Origin: Dyella lipolytica
GTDB taxonomy: Bacteria > Pseudomonadota > Gammaproteobacteria > Xanthomonadales > Rhodanobacteraceae
Direction: 5' to 3'
DNA: 64,000 nt
Assembly (NCBI RefSeq): GCF_030160075.1
Contig: NZ_BSNQ01000003.1
Coordinates: 1,610,328 to 1,674,327, forward strand
In this document: in pieces, positions 15,658 to 24,107 of the stretch
Numbering within the stretch: the first letter of the stretch is position 1
Layout: every line of letters starts with the position of its first letter
Position numbers and translations under genes: made by a program
Notes under the pieces: model-generated
The model's input: the letters and a program-made list of their open reading frames with translations, nothing else
Told to the model about the DNA's origin: nothing
Databases searched by the model: none

Positions 15658-17454
15658 ATGTTCATGCCCGGCCGCACTCGCCGGAAACTTTTGGCACGCG
15701 CTGCCTCGCTTTTGTGCCTGCTTGCGGGAGTGGCATTTGCCGCCACTCCCGAATCCAGCGATTCGTCGCAGTTGCTCGCACGCGCGGACGCGATCAAGAC
15801 AGTTGACAATACGGCCTTTGCCAAGCTGCTCGAACAGCTCGATAAAAACACAGCAAACCTGTCCGAAGCCCAGAAATGGACGTTGCGCTACCTGCATGCT
15901 TGGGAGCTCGGATACACCGGCCAGTTCGTCAAAGCCAAGCCCGAACTGGAGGTGATCGCCAGGCAAGCCCCAGATAACACGATGCGGATAAATGCCACGG
16001 CATCCCTTATCAACATTCTGGGCTTCGGGCATCACTATGAAGAAGCCTTCGCACAATTGGACCAGGGGCTCGACGAACTACCGCGAGTCAGCGACAAGAA
16101 TGCGCGCTTCCATCTGATGGCCGAAGCCGCGCAGTTGCTGATCGGCGCGGGGCAATATGACCTGGCTACCAGTTACACCGACCAGATAATCGCCGACTAT
16201 CCTGACGGTCGAAACGGCTGCATCGGCAGATACTTGAAGGTCCATGCCAACTTCCTGGATGGCCGCATGCGCGCATCGGATCTCGATGCCCAGCAAGGTC
16301 TTGAAACATGCGTGAAAGCCGGAGAAAACATGTGGACTGACGCCATTCGGCGCGACGTAGCCAATTTTGCGATTCAGCAAGGTAGGATCCCGGAAGCCAT
16401 CCGCCTGCTGCAAAACAGTTACGCGAATGTCGTGGGCTATCACTATCCGGAGCTGACGGCCGAATATGACGCCTTGCTGGCGCAGGCGTACTGGGAAACG
16501 AACGATAGCGCGCACGCCGAGAAGTTCGCGCTGGACACAGTGGATATCGCGAAAAAAGACGACTACACCCAGCCACTAAGCACGGCTTACGAACTTCTCT
16601 TCCAGATCGCAAGGCAACAAGGCGACCTGCGCAACGCGGTGACCTACCGTGAAAAATTCGTGGCCGCCGACAAAGACCATGTCGACGAACTCCGCGAAAA
16701 GGCATTGGCGTACCAGTTCGCTAAACAGCAGGTGGAAATCAAGAAATCTCAGCTCGAAGAGCTGAACAAGAAGAACCAGATCTTGCAGCTGCAACGCGCG
16801 CTCGACCACAAAGCCGTTGAAACAAGCCGGCTCTATATCGCCCTACTGCTGACCGTCCTGGCGTCGATCGGCTTCCTGCTCTATCGCCTCAAGCGCTCAC
16901 AACTGCGCTTCATGCGATTGGCCAGGCGCGATGGCCTGACGGGGATTTTCAATCGGCAGCATTTTGTCGACGAGGCGGAACAAGCGCTGCGCTACACGGC
17001 TAAGTCCATGCGCGGCGCCTGCCTTATTCTCATCGACATGGATCATTTCAAACTGATCAACGATACCCACGGCCACACGGTGGGGGATCAGGTACTCCGC
17101 CGCGCGGTGACCATGTGCCAGCGTTATTTGCGCTCGTGCGACGTGTTCGGTCGCCTGGGTGGTGAAGAATTTGGCATTCTGTTGCCCGAATGCACACCGA
17201 CTCAAGCACTCTATCGTGCCGAGCAGATCCGCGCAGCGATTCATGCAACCACCGAAGACGAACCGCAGGACATCCCGATATCTGCCAGCTTCGGTATCGC
17301 TTCGGCCGATCACTACGGTTACGAACTGCGCAAGCTGCTGATTGCCGCCGATGACGCGCTCTATAGCGCCAAGCGTGAAGGACGCAATCGCGTAGTAATG
17401 AGCGAGACAGACACTGATGCTGTCTCGCCCAGCTCGGAAAGGGCTACGGGATAG
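15658..17454 (+). CDS. Membrane TPR-sensor diguanylate cyclase (GGDEF)
   Basis: About 598 residues: signal peptide (LLARAASLLCLLAGVAFA), a long periplasmic helical TPR-type region (about 40-370, ALAYQFAKQQVEIKKSQ ending as coiled coil), one transmembrane helix (LYIALLLTVLASIGFLLYRL) and a C-terminal GGDEF domain. The signature is GGEEF (about 501-505), preceded by the RxxD inhibitory site (RSCD) at the canonical five-residue distance, so active cyclic-di-GMP synthesis with product feedback is expected. It starts 8 bp after the borosin precursor stop, with a weak ribosome site, so translational coupling is possible. A start at 15664 is an alternative. Confidence 0.9.
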   Translation: MFMPGRTRRKLLARAASLLCLLAGVAFAATPESSDSSQLLARADAIKTVDNTAFAKLLEQLDKNTANLSEAQKWTLRYLHAWELGYTGQFVKAKPELEVIARQAPDNTMRINATASLINILGFGHHYEEAFAQLDQGLDELPRVSDKNARFHLMAEAAQLLIGAGQYDLATSYTDQIIADYPDGRNGCIGRYLKVHANFLDGRMRASDLDAQQGLETCVKAGENMWTDAIRRDVANFAIQQGRIPEAIRLLQNSYANVVGYHYPELTAEYDALLAQAYWETNDSAHAEKFALDTVDIAKKDDYTQPLSTAYELLFQIARQQGDLRNAVTYREKFVAADKDHVDELREKALAYQFAKQQVEIKKSQLEELNKKNQILQLQRALDHKAVETSRLYIALLLTVLASIGFLLYRLKRSQLRFMRLARRDGLTGIFNRQHFVDEAEQALRYTAKSMRGACLILIDMDHFKLINDTHGHTVGDQVLRRAVTMCQRYLRSCDVFGRLGGEEFGILLPECTPTQALYRAEQIRAAIHATTEDEPQDIPISASFGIASADHYGYELRKLLIAADDALYSAKREGRNRVVMSETDTDAVSPSSERATG

Positions 17455-17483
17455 GTTGGCTTCGCTGTCCTCACGCCAACCTA
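17452..17483 (+). terminator. Probable terminator overlapping the GGDEF stop codon
   Basis: TAGGTTGGC (17452-17460) pairs with GCCAACCTA (17475-17483); the left arm includes the TAG stop. A T5 run follows only after 8 more bases, so the strength is uncertain. It lies between convergent genes. Confidence 0.5.
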
Positions 17484-17507
17484 GATCGACGTTTTTCCTG
17501 ACTCCCT

Positions 17508-18425
17508 TTATTTGCTCGCATCCTGCCCTTTGGACAGGTCGATCATCGGAATGGAGCCTGCTCCCACAACCTGCGGCAGAATGCCGTTCCAGTGCTGCAG
17601 ACCGTAGAAGCGCGTGTACTCCGGATTACCCTTCAACGCTTCGCCAACCGTATCGATGGCCTTGGCCTGCGCTTGCGCCTGTAGCACCGTGGCTTGAGCT
17701 TCGCCGTTGGCGCGCTCCACAGCAGCCGTGGCCTCCGCATTGGCAGTAACGGTTTTCTGCTCGCCTTCGTATTTCTTCTGCGCCACCGTGTTTTCCGCCT
17801 GCACGGCAAGATTCTTGGCGCGCACCGCTTCTTCGATGGATTGATCGAACACAGGCGAGTAATGGATACCGACCAGCTGCACGTCGATCACTTCGACGTT
17901 GAACAAGCGGTTCAGCGCATCGCTGATGTCTTTACGCATCTGCGCCGTAATCTGCGCGCGCTGATCAGAAATGGTCAGCGTGTTGTACTGAGCGAATGCA
18001 GCAAGCGCGCGGTCCCTTACCACTGGAAGAATAGTGGCCTCAATGTCCACCGCACCGGCACGGCCCACGTGATACAGAAGATTCATGACGGCCGAACTGG
18101 GAATCTGATAGATCAGACTGACATCGATCGTCACCTTCTGGTTGTCGTTGGTATACACGTCGAGTCCGTTGAGCGTGTAAACCGAACGGCTCGTTTGCAG
18201 ACGATCGACTGTCTCGAAGAAAGGCACCTTGAAGTGCACGCCCGTGGTCAGCGGCGCGACGGTCATCGGTGTACCGCCCATCCAGCGCGTTCCCGCTTCT
18301 TCACTTGGCGACACGACGAAAACACTGCCGAACAGAAAAACGATGATGAGTGCGGCGACAATAAGTCCACCGGTGCCAAATCGACCAAGAAAGGAGCGAG
18401 GATCCCTAGGTGGCAAGCTGAGCAT
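17508..18425 (-). CDS. SPFH/Band 7 (prohibitin-like) membrane protein
   Basis: 305 residues. An N-terminal transmembrane helix (GGLIVAALIIVFLFGSVFVVSPSEEAG) is followed by a prohibitin/HflK-like domain (HFKVPFFETVDRLQTS, DNQKVTIDVSLIYQI, NLLYHVGRAGAV) and a long Ala/Glu-rich coiled coil (EGEQKTVTANAEATAAVERA). The product should be an inner-membrane scaffold facing the periplasm. The ATG at 18425 with GGAGA upstream is preferred over a TTG two codons before. No hflK/hflC or protease gene is next to it; it is apparently monocistronic. Confidence 0.88.
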   Translation of the reverse strand: MLSLPPRDPRSFLGRFGTGGLIVAALIIVFLFGSVFVVSPSEEAGTRWMGGTPMTVAPLTTGVHFKVPFFETVDRLQTSRSVYTLNGLDVYTNDNQKVTIDVSLIYQIPSSAVMNLLYHVGRAGAVDIEATILPVVRDRALAAFAQYNTLTISDQRAQITAQMRKDISDALNRLFNVEVIDVQLVGIHYSPVFDQSIEEAVRAKNLAVQAENTVAQKKYEGEQKTVTANAEATAAVERANGEAQATVLQAQAQAKAIDTVGEALKGNPEYTRFYGLQHWNGILPQVVGAGSIPMIDLSKGQDASK

Positions 18426-18804
18426 GAACAATCTCCACTTCTGGTGACATCAATGATGGAAAGCCGGGCCTGACAGGCAAGGTATAGATGAGTGCAGGTG
18501 ACAGCGCAGCTTTTGCTGTCTGTACTGCTGCAACTGTTGATAGCGGAAAGGTGTCATCGACGAATCGAACGGCAATACGCGCCGGCAGCGAACACTAACG
18601 AGATACAGCCTGCGCTCCGTTACAGACGTGTCCATGGTGCTTCCCCCTGATGCGGGGCATCTTGCCGCAAAGACGCTTGGTTGGCGAGTGACAGTCGCTA
18701 AGTTGCGAAAAATTTACGCAACCCGGGTCTTTCGCATATAGCACTTTTACCTTGCCCGGCGAGAACATACGTCATCCGCATTGCAATAGCATGGGCGTAT
18801 CGCC
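18426..18804. other. Intergenic region, promoters only
   Basis: Spacer between the divergent SPFH gene and the dehydroquinase-like gene. No convincing open frame or hairpin; a short 61-codon minus frame inside has no supporting features. Confidence 0.55.
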
Positions 18805-19227
18805 GTGACCATCATGATTGTCCAGGGGCCTCACGCGAATGCCAGATCGCTCAGCGGTGAATTACTAGGCCATCTACAGCAACTCGCACGTGCCGCGGGG
18901 CGAACACTGGAAGTTTGCAGCTGCAACGGCTTGCGCGAGTTTGTCGCGCGGGTACGCACGGCGCGATCTCAAACCACTGAATTCATGCTGCTGGATCCAG
19001 GCAGCCTTACGCAACAAGTGCAGGCGCATCCGGAGGCCGGGCTTGGTGATGCACTCGATGCGTTGAACATGCCCTATATCGAAGTCCACGACGACAGCGA
19101 TGACACCCTGGAACCCAGAGATGTTCTGCACGCCCCTTTAGCCACGATTGTGATCCATGGCGACCTGGGTACCAGTTACCGAATTGCACTGGGCATCGCA
19201 TTGCGCCGGCTAAGCGCTTCCGTATAA
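18805..19227 (+). CDS. Degenerate type II 3-dehydroquinase-like protein
   Basis: 140 residues that follow the AroQ (type II dehydroquinase) fold order: IMIVQGPHANARSLSGELLG, EFMLLDPGSLTQQV, LNMPYIEVHDDS and LGTSYRIALGIALRRL align with VLNGPNLNLLG, INPGAYTHTS, PVIEVHLSN and GYLLALEAL. The catalytic features are gone: the mobile-loop RxxxYG Tyr/Arg and the conserved His and Asn of the active site are not recognisable. It is thus likely not a dehydroquinase but a diverged relative of unknown role. The start is a GTG at 18805; an in-frame ATG at 18814 is possible. Confidence 0.7.
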   Translation: MTIMIVQGPHANARSLSGELLGHLQQLARAAGRTLEVCSCNGLREFVARVRTARSQTTEFMLLDPGSLTQQVQAHPEAGLGDALDALNMPYIEVHDDSDDTLEPRDVLHAPLATIVIHGDLGTSYRIALGIALRRLSASV

Positions 19228-19344
19228 CCGTAACGGCAACCGAGGACAGAGCGCGCGTCTGCGTAGAACCAGGGGCTAACGGCAGGCCTTTACGTGGGAG
19301 ACCGCTTCGACGTCTGTCGAGGCGGCGGCATGCGCGCATCCATA

Positions 19345-19378
19345 TATGAAGTTAACCTTTGCAGTTTCCCTTCATATC
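19345..19378. promoter_or_regulatory. Candidate MarR operator
   Basis: ATATGAAG (19345-19352) and CTTCATAT (19371-19378) are perfect 8-bp complements 18 nt apart, ending 18 bp before the MarR gene. The site would suit autoregulation by that protein, and thereby control of the downstream operon. Confidence 0.5.
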
Positions 19379-19396
19379 TACTAGAATGATGGAATC

Positions 19397-19849
19397 ATGG
19401 CCAAGCCCTCGACAGATCCAGCAGCGACACGCGCATTGGCATTGGCCGGAGAACTTCGCGTTCTTATCGGCCAGCTGAAACGTCGCCTGCGCGAGGAAGC
19501 ACGTGCGGGCGATCTCACCGCGTCACAACTTTCCGTCCTCGGTCGACTGGAGCGCGAAGGACCTGCGACCGTAACCAGTCTTGCGCAGGCCGAAAGCGTG
19601 CGCCCCCAATCCATGGGCGCCACCATTGCCGCGCTGGAAAAGATCGGCCTCGTACGCGGCGAGGCGCATCCGACCGATGGGCGGCAAACCCTTTTGTCAC
19701 TAACCCCTGCCTGCCACGCATGGATCAAGGTCAGCCGTGCAGCGCGCGAGGACTGGCTCGCTCACGCTATCCAGGCACATCTCGCGCCCGCAGAGCAAAA
19801 GCAGCTGGCCAGCGCCGTTAAGTTACTTAAGCGCTTGGTCGATCAGTAA
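19397..19849 (+). CDS. MarR-family transcriptional regulator
   Basis: 150 residues with a MarR winged helix: LTASQLSVLGRLEREGPATVTSLAQ, RPQSMGATIAALEKIGLVRGE, and the wing DGRQTLLSLTPACHAW, with helical dimerisation arms at both ends. It heads a co-oriented group with an isochorismatase-like hydrolase, a small membrane protein and an MFS exporter (62 bp, then 4-nt overlaps). MarR regulators of this kind usually sense a small aromatic or lipophilic compound and derepress an exporter. Confidence 0.93.
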   Translation: MAKPSTDPAATRALALAGELRVLIGQLKRRLREEARAGDLTASQLSVLGRLEREGPATVTSLAQAESVRPQSMGATIAALEKIGLVRGEAHPTDGRQTLLSLTPACHAWIKVSRAAREDWLAHAIQAHLAPAEQKQLASAVKLLKRLVDQ

Positions 19850-19911
19850 CCGTTCTATCCCATGCCTATCGCTGCATTGCGCAGCAATCCCCTACCTTTA
19901 GGAAGAACATC

Positions 19912-20481
19912 ATGGCTGTCACCACGCTTGATCCGAACACTGCACTAATCATCATCGATCTGCAGAAAGGTATCGTCTCCCTTCCGACGGCGCAGCCCGT
20001 CGACCTGGTGGTGAAGCACTCAGTAGCGCTTGCCGACGCATTCCGCCACCACCGCTTGCCCATCGTGCTGGTGAACGTCGCCGGCGGCGCTCCGGGTCGA
20101 GCGGAACAGAGCCGCAACCTCGGCGAGCTTCCCGCCGACTGGGCCGACTTAATTCCTGAATTGAATCGTCAGCCGCAGGATCACGCCGTCACGAAGCACA
20201 CCTGGGGCGCGTTCATGAATACAGACCTCAACGCACATTTGAAGAAGCTCGGCGTGACTCAGGTAGTCATCGTCGGTGTCGCTACCAGCATTGGCGTCGA
20301 GTCCACCGCGCGCCAGGCGCACGAACACGGATACCACGTCACCCTCGCCGTTGATGCCATGACCGACATGAACGCCGATGCACATCACAACAGTATCGCG
20401 CGGATTTTTCCAAGGCTCGGCGAAACCGGCACGACGCAGGAAATCATCGACCTCCTCGACTCGTCCCATAGGAGTGCATGA
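19912..20481 (+). CDS. Isochorismatase-family hydrolase
   Basis: 189 residues with the Rossmann-like isochorismatase fold: ALIIIDLQKG (catalytic Asp16), VTKHTWGAF (Lys95) and GVATSIGVESTARQA. At the place where cysteine hydrolases of this superfamily carry the nucleophile (TxxCV) this protein has Gly128 (TSIGV), as also in true isochorismatases. Its reaction is therefore uncertain. A TTAGGAAG precedes the ATG. It is coupled with the next gene by an ATGA overlap and is controlled with the MarR-led operon. Confidence 0.88.
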   Translation: MAVTTLDPNTALIIIDLQKGIVSLPTAQPVDLVVKHSVALADAFRHHRLPIVLVNVAGGAPGRAEQSRNLGELPADWADLIPELNRQPQDHAVTKHTWGAFMNTDLNAHLKKLGVTQVVIVGVATSIGVESTARQAHEHGYHVTLAVDAMTDMNADAHHNSIARIFPRLGETGTTQEIIDLLDSSHRSA

Positions 20482-20813
20482 CGATGCCTTGGACTCACTA
20501 TGTGTCCTATTTCTTTGGTGGGGTTTTTCTCACCAACGCTGTGCCGCATTTTGTCAGCGGCGTCATGGGCAAACCTTTTCAAAGTCCATTTGCAAAACCA
20601 CGCGGCGAAGGGCTTTCTTCTTCAACGATAAACGTGCTTTGGGGATTTCTCAACGCGGTGATCGCCTACGTATTGATATACCGCTCTGGAGATTTCGAGC
20701 TGCGCTCCAGCGATGATGCCATCGCGCTGGGATTGGGCGTCTTGCTCTTCGGCGTGCTGACGGCGCGCTTGTTCGGACGATTCAACGGTGGCAATTCGCC
20801 CGGAAACACGTGA
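20478..20813 (+). CDS. Small inner-membrane protein
   Basis: 111 residues with about three hydrophobic segments (VSYFFGGVFLTNAVPHFVSGVM, VLWGFLNAVIAYVLIY, AIALGLGVLLFGVLTARLF). No catalytic motif or family recognised with confidence. It overlaps the isochorismatase-like gene by 4 nt (ATGA) and the MFS gene by 4 nt (GTGA), so it is tightly coupled and probably works with the exporter. Confidence 0.85.
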   Translation: MTMPWTHYVSYFFGGVFLTNAVPHFVSGVMGKPFQSPFAKPRGEGLSSSTINVLWGFLNAVIAYVLIYRSGDFELRSSDDAIALGLGVLLFGVLTARLFGRFNGGNSPGNT

Positions 20814-22138
20814 GCGATCCGATGCTGGGCACCTTTCGCTCGCTGCGAAGTTTCAACTACCGCGTCTGGGCAGCCGGGGCGATCGTGTCCAACATCGGCA
20901 CCTGGATGCAGCGCATCGCGCAGGATTGGCTCGTCCTCACCCAGCTCACGCACCGTAACGCCGCCGCCGTCGGCGTAGTGATGGCACTGCAGTTTGGCCC
21001 GCAGATTCTGCTGCTACCGCTGACCGGTTTCACAGCCGATCACCTCGATCGACGAAAACTGCTGTTTGCCACGCAAGCGGCCATGGGCGTGCTAGCGCTT
21101 GGGCTGGGCGTTCTTACCATCACCGGCATAGTTCAACTGTGGCAGGTGTATGTTTTTGCCTTTCTGTTGGGATGTGTCGCCGCGTTCGATGCACCGGCAC
21201 GGCAGACATTCGTTTCGGACCTGGTGGGCGAGGCCGATCTTTCAAATGCGGTGGGGCTCAACTCCACGTCGTTCAATGCCGCACGAATGATCGGGCCAGC
21301 CATCGCCGGTTTACTGATTGCCGCCGTCGGTTGCGGGTGGGTATTCGTGTTCAACGCCGCCTCGTTTGCCGCTGTGCTGTGCTCGCTGTGTTTTCTTCGC
21401 GTTCGCGAGCTGCATCCCAGGCATCATGCATCGCGAACGCGCGCAAGCCTCGCTGAAGGTTTTCGTTATGTATGGAAACGGCCCGATCTGAAAGCCGTGC
21501 TGCTCATGTTGTTTCTGATCGGCACCTTCGGGCTCAACTTTCCGATCTTTATTTCGACCATGTCGGTCACCGTCTTCCACGCCGGCGCGGGTCGATACGG
21601 ATTGCTGACATCGACCATGGCGATTGGGTCGGTCATCGGCGCGCTGCTTGCGGCGAGACGCGAGAATCCTCACATCGCACTCTTGCTTGCGGCAGCAGCC
21701 ATGTTTGGACTCGGCTTGGTGCTGGCCGCGATCATGCCCAACTACTGGCTGTTTGGTAGCGTACTCATCCTTATAGGTATGGCTGCCCAGACCTTCACCA
21801 CGTCGACCAATAGCTTGATGCAACTTTCCACCGAACCCGCCATGCGCGGCCGGGTGGTGGCCATCTTCCTCGCCATAGCCTTGGGCGGCACGCCCATTGG
21901 CGCACCGATCGTTGGCTGGGTTGCCGATACGTTCGGTCCGCGCTGGGCGTTGGGCGTCGGTGCTGCCGCAGGCTTAGTCGCCGCGATGATCGGTATCCGT
22001 TACCTCGTGACTTATCATCGCCTGCGTGTGTACGTGGACGCAGGGCGCCTGCACCTCAGCATGGACGACGGCGCCCCTGTAGGCGACTCAAATAGCAAGC
22101 AACCGAAGTCGCCACCTTTGGAACAAACTTCTCCGTAA
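20810..22138 (+). CDS. MFS exporter (MFS_3 / EntS-like)
   Basis: 442 residues with 12 predicted membrane helices. The MFS motif A appears as GFTADHLDRRKLLF, and AFDAPARQTFVSDLVG is the typical mid-region of the EntS-like exporters; RGRVVAIFLAIALGGTPIGAPIVGWVAD marks the C-terminal half. The tail is polar. The GTG start overlaps the preceding TGA by 4 nt. It is last in the MarR operon, consistent with drug or metabolite efflux; substrate unknown. Confidence 0.9.
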   Translation: MSDPMLGTFRSLRSFNYRVWAAGAIVSNIGTWMQRIAQDWLVLTQLTHRNAAAVGVVMALQFGPQILLLPLTGFTADHLDRRKLLFATQAAMGVLALGLGVLTITGIVQLWQVYVFAFLLGCVAAFDAPARQTFVSDLVGEADLSNAVGLNSTSFNAARMIGPAIAGLLIAAVGCGWVFVFNAASFAAVLCSLCFLRVRELHPRHHASRTRASLAEGFRYVWKRPDLKAVLLMLFLIGTFGLNFPIFISTMSVTVFHAGAGRYGLLTSTMAIGSVIGALLAARRENPHIALLLAAAAMFGLGLVLAAIMPNYWLFGSVLILIGMAAQTFTTSTNSLMQLSTEPAMRGRVVAIFLAIALGGTPIGAPIVGWVADTFGPRWALGVGAAAGLVAAMIGIRYLVTYHRLRVYVDAGRLHLSMDDGAPVGDSNSKQPKSPPLEQTSP

Positions 22139-22169
22139 GCGGTCAGAGCCGCGCGCCCTTCACTCTCGA

Positions 22170-22703
22170 TCACGGTTTCTTGCGAGCGTATTCTCCGCGA
22201 AATGCTGTGGACCACGTGACACCGTTGTCCTCCGATTTCTCCCACACCTGATCGACTCGGTCTGGGCTGATCCGCACGATGCTTACGCGGTTCATCACCG
22301 GCTTTCCATCAGACCCGGTACTGGGACCCGTAAACATGACCGAATCCGCTGAGGCCTTGCCGTCCACGAAGACGTGCACGCGTCCCTCATTGTCCGCGAA
22401 CATGCCGTGCCAACGTTTGTCGTCGGCGCTATACGCGAACATGTTCTCGCCTCGATGCCCTCGACCGCCATCCCAGTTTTCGATCACCGCGCACTTGTCG
22501 AGCGCCAAAGACACATGGCTAGTTGCGCTGGCTGATGCGCCTGCGCCGCCTACCGCCCAATCACCCACCCAGAAATCGAGCTGTCGGCTCGCCGGATCTG
22601 TAGCACATGAATTTCTCGCTGATGCGGCGAATGCGTTCGAGGTAAACGCGGCACAAAGGCCAGCCACCGAAACAAGAAGAAGACTTCTGCCCTGTATCGC
22701 CAT
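22170..22703 (-). CDS. Secreted DUF1579-like protein
   Basis: 177 residues with a signal peptide (SLLLVSVAGLCAAFTSNAFAAS). The mature part has the lipocalin-like pattern RQLDFWVGDWAV, KCAVIENWDGGRGHRGENMFAYSADDKRWHGMFADNEG, DQVWEKSEDNGVTWSTAFRGEY. This matches the DUF1579 layout (FW.G.W ... Y....W ... S.DGG.TW). A homologous build occurs at 26288-26875. Function unknown. The ATG at 22703 is spaced nine bases from GGAG; a GTG two codons upstream is less likely. Confidence 0.8.
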   Translation of the reverse strand: MAIQGRSLLLVSVAGLCAAFTSNAFAASARNSCATDPASRQLDFWVGDWAVGGAGASASATSHVSLALDKCAVIENWDGGRGHRGENMFAYSADDKRWHGMFADNEGRVHVFVDGKASADSVMFTGPSTGSDGKPVMNRVSIVRISPDRVDQVWEKSEDNGVTWSTAFRGEYARKKP

Positions 22704-22828
22704 GTTCACCGCTCCGCTGTTGGATTTCGCCGCGGTCAGCCCGCTCGATGGATGTCTGACGGCTTGATCTCGACGGTGCCTAGCATGGTCATTGCCGCGT
22801 TTTCGTACTTTCGATAGGATGACAACAA

Positions 22829-23635
22829 ATGTCGAGAAAACGCCAAACTGCGATTTTCGACCGTCTGGCCGATGACGGGAGCGCGATTGCCACGCTCACG
22901 CATAACTACCCCGCCGGGCACGTCATCCCGCTGCATTTTCACGATCGCGACCAATTGGTCTATGCGTCGCGCGGTGTCATGACCGTGCAAACCGACGGCG
23001 GCGCCTGGATTGTCCCCACACATCGCGGCGTGTGGATACCCAAGGGCGTTCCGCACTCCATTGCCATGTCGGGCGCGGTGGCCATGCGCACGCTCTATCT
23101 GCAACCTCGGCTGGCAAAAGTACTGCCACGGGATTGCTGCGTGATCAATGTCCCGCCACTGCTGAAAGAACTCATCCTTCACGCGTGTACGGTGGGTCCG
23201 CTGTGGAAAAGCGAACGCGCGCAGCGCCACCTTGTCGACATGATTGTGGATCAGCTTCAGGTGATTCAGATGGTTCCCTTGCAACTGCCCAATCTCACCG
23301 ATTCGCGGGCACGGCGTGTTGCCGAAACGTTGTTGACGGAACCCGGCAACCGCCAGCCACTCGCACACATCTGCAAGACAAGTGGCGCAAGCCTGCGCAC
23401 CATCGAGCGACTCTTTCTAGACGAGACAAACATGACCTTCGGCAAGTGGCGCCAGCAACTTCGGATGATGCACGCCATGCGCCTTCTCGGCGAAGGTGCA
23501 AAGGTAACGCATGCGGCACTAGACGCGGGTTACAGCACACCGAGCGCGTTTATCGCGGCGTTCCGAAAAACATTTGGAACCACACCTACTTCGTATTTCG
23601 AAACATTTGCCAGAACGCCATCCGCACCCACGTAG
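22829..23635 (+). CDS. AraC-family regulator with cupin sensor domain
   Basis: 268 residues: an N-terminal cupin (PAGHVIPLHFHDRDQLVYASRGVMTVQTDGG...VPTHRGVWIPKGVPHSI) and a C-terminal double HTH (HICKTSGASLRTIERLFLDETNMTFGKWRQQLRM, then THAALDAGYSTPSAFIAAFRKTFGTTP). This architecture is that of NimR-type regulators, which usually control a nearby MFS exporter. It stands alone, divergent from the DUF1579-like gene and just before the sigma-54-dependent peptide locus. Confidence 0.92.
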   Translation: MSRKRQTAIFDRLADDGSAIATLTHNYPAGHVIPLHFHDRDQLVYASRGVMTVQTDGGAWIVPTHRGVWIPKGVPHSIAMSGAVAMRTLYLQPRLAKVLPRDCCVINVPPLLKELILHACTVGPLWKSERAQRHLVDMIVDQLQVIQMVPLQLPNLTDSRARRVAETLLTEPGNRQPLAHICKTSGASLRTIERLFLDETNMTFGKWRQQLRMMHAMRLLGEGAKVTHAALDAGYSTPSAFIAAFRKTFGTTPTSYFETFARTPSAPT

Positions 23636-23700
23636 CAGTGAGCTCATCGTAAAAAACCTCGGCTTGGTGAGCCGCTGGCTCCGACTGAATGTCCGCACTA

Positions 23701-23733
23701 TGTCCGGACAACAAGGACGACCGTCCGCGGACA
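23701..23733. promoter_or_regulatory. Candidate enhancer (UAS) with two palindromes, copy 1
   Basis: TGTCCGGACA (23701-23710) is a perfect palindrome, and GTCCGCGGAC (23723-23732) is another. They lie 90-100 bp upstream of a sigma-54 promoter, the normal place for an enhancer-binding protein. The same pair, at the same spacing, occurs at 50101-50133. Confidence 0.65.
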
Positions 23734-23800
23734 GTCGTCCGTGATGCGATAGCGCGCAAGGAATGGCTTAGAAATGCGGTTTTCCACGGCTTCGCGACGT

Positions 23801-23816
23801 TGGCACGCACCTTGCC
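23801..23816 (+). promoter_or_regulatory. Sigma-54 (-24/-12) promoter, copy 1
   Basis: TGGCACG-CACC-TTGCC matches the sigma-54 consensus TGGCAC-N5-TTGC with invariant GG and GC at the correct distance. Transcription would start near 23827, about 35 bp before the small ORF at 23862. Confidence 0.75.
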
Positions 23817-23861
23817 ATATACCTCTCGAAGGCTTCATTTCCCAACCTACGGAGAACCGCC

Positions 23862-24008
23862 ATGAAATTCGAGACCCTGCTGCTGAAAGGCCTTTTCACT
23901 GCCTGCCTGCTGATTTGCGTGTTGACCATGGGCGCCATGCTCACCTCGAACACAACCGTCACCAGCGGCCATGCTCCGATTGCGGCATTGGCGAGTACGG
24001 CTGGTTAA
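23862..24008 (+). CDS. Small membrane peptide of the MKFET family, copy 1
   Basis: 48 residues, beginning MKFETLLLKGLF, with a single hydrophobic segment (ACLLICVLTMGAML, about 14-27) and a polar Ser/Thr/Ala tail. GGAG lies seven bases before the ATG, in the string ACGGAGAACCGCC that is identical at the second copy (50261). It is preceded by a sigma-54 promoter and followed by a strong terminator, so it forms its own transcription unit. The family is not known to me; a single-pass membrane or exported peptide is inferred. Confidence 0.75.
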   Translation: MKFETLLLKGLFTACLLICVLTMGAMLTSNTTVTSGHAPIAALASTAG

Positions 24009-24062
24009 ACCGCAGATGAGTATCCATCACCGATCGAACAACGCAGCCACGAATATCGAGTA

Positions 24063-24100
24063 CGTGGCGCGTCGAAAGATCGACGCGCCACGATTCTTTT
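24063..24100 (+). terminator. Strong intrinsic terminator after the small peptide gene
   Basis: CGTGGCGCGTCGA (24063-24075) pairs perfectly with TCGACGCGCCACG (24080-24092), 4-nt loop, then ATTCTTTT. It ends the peptide transcript 55 bp after its stop and lies between convergent genes, so it may also help stop the S53 transcript. Confidence 0.88.
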
Positions 24101-24107
24101 GCGGCGA

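Noticed and set aside
22736-23368. A 210-codon minus-strand frame
   Set aside because: Antisense to the AraC gene; no known domain.
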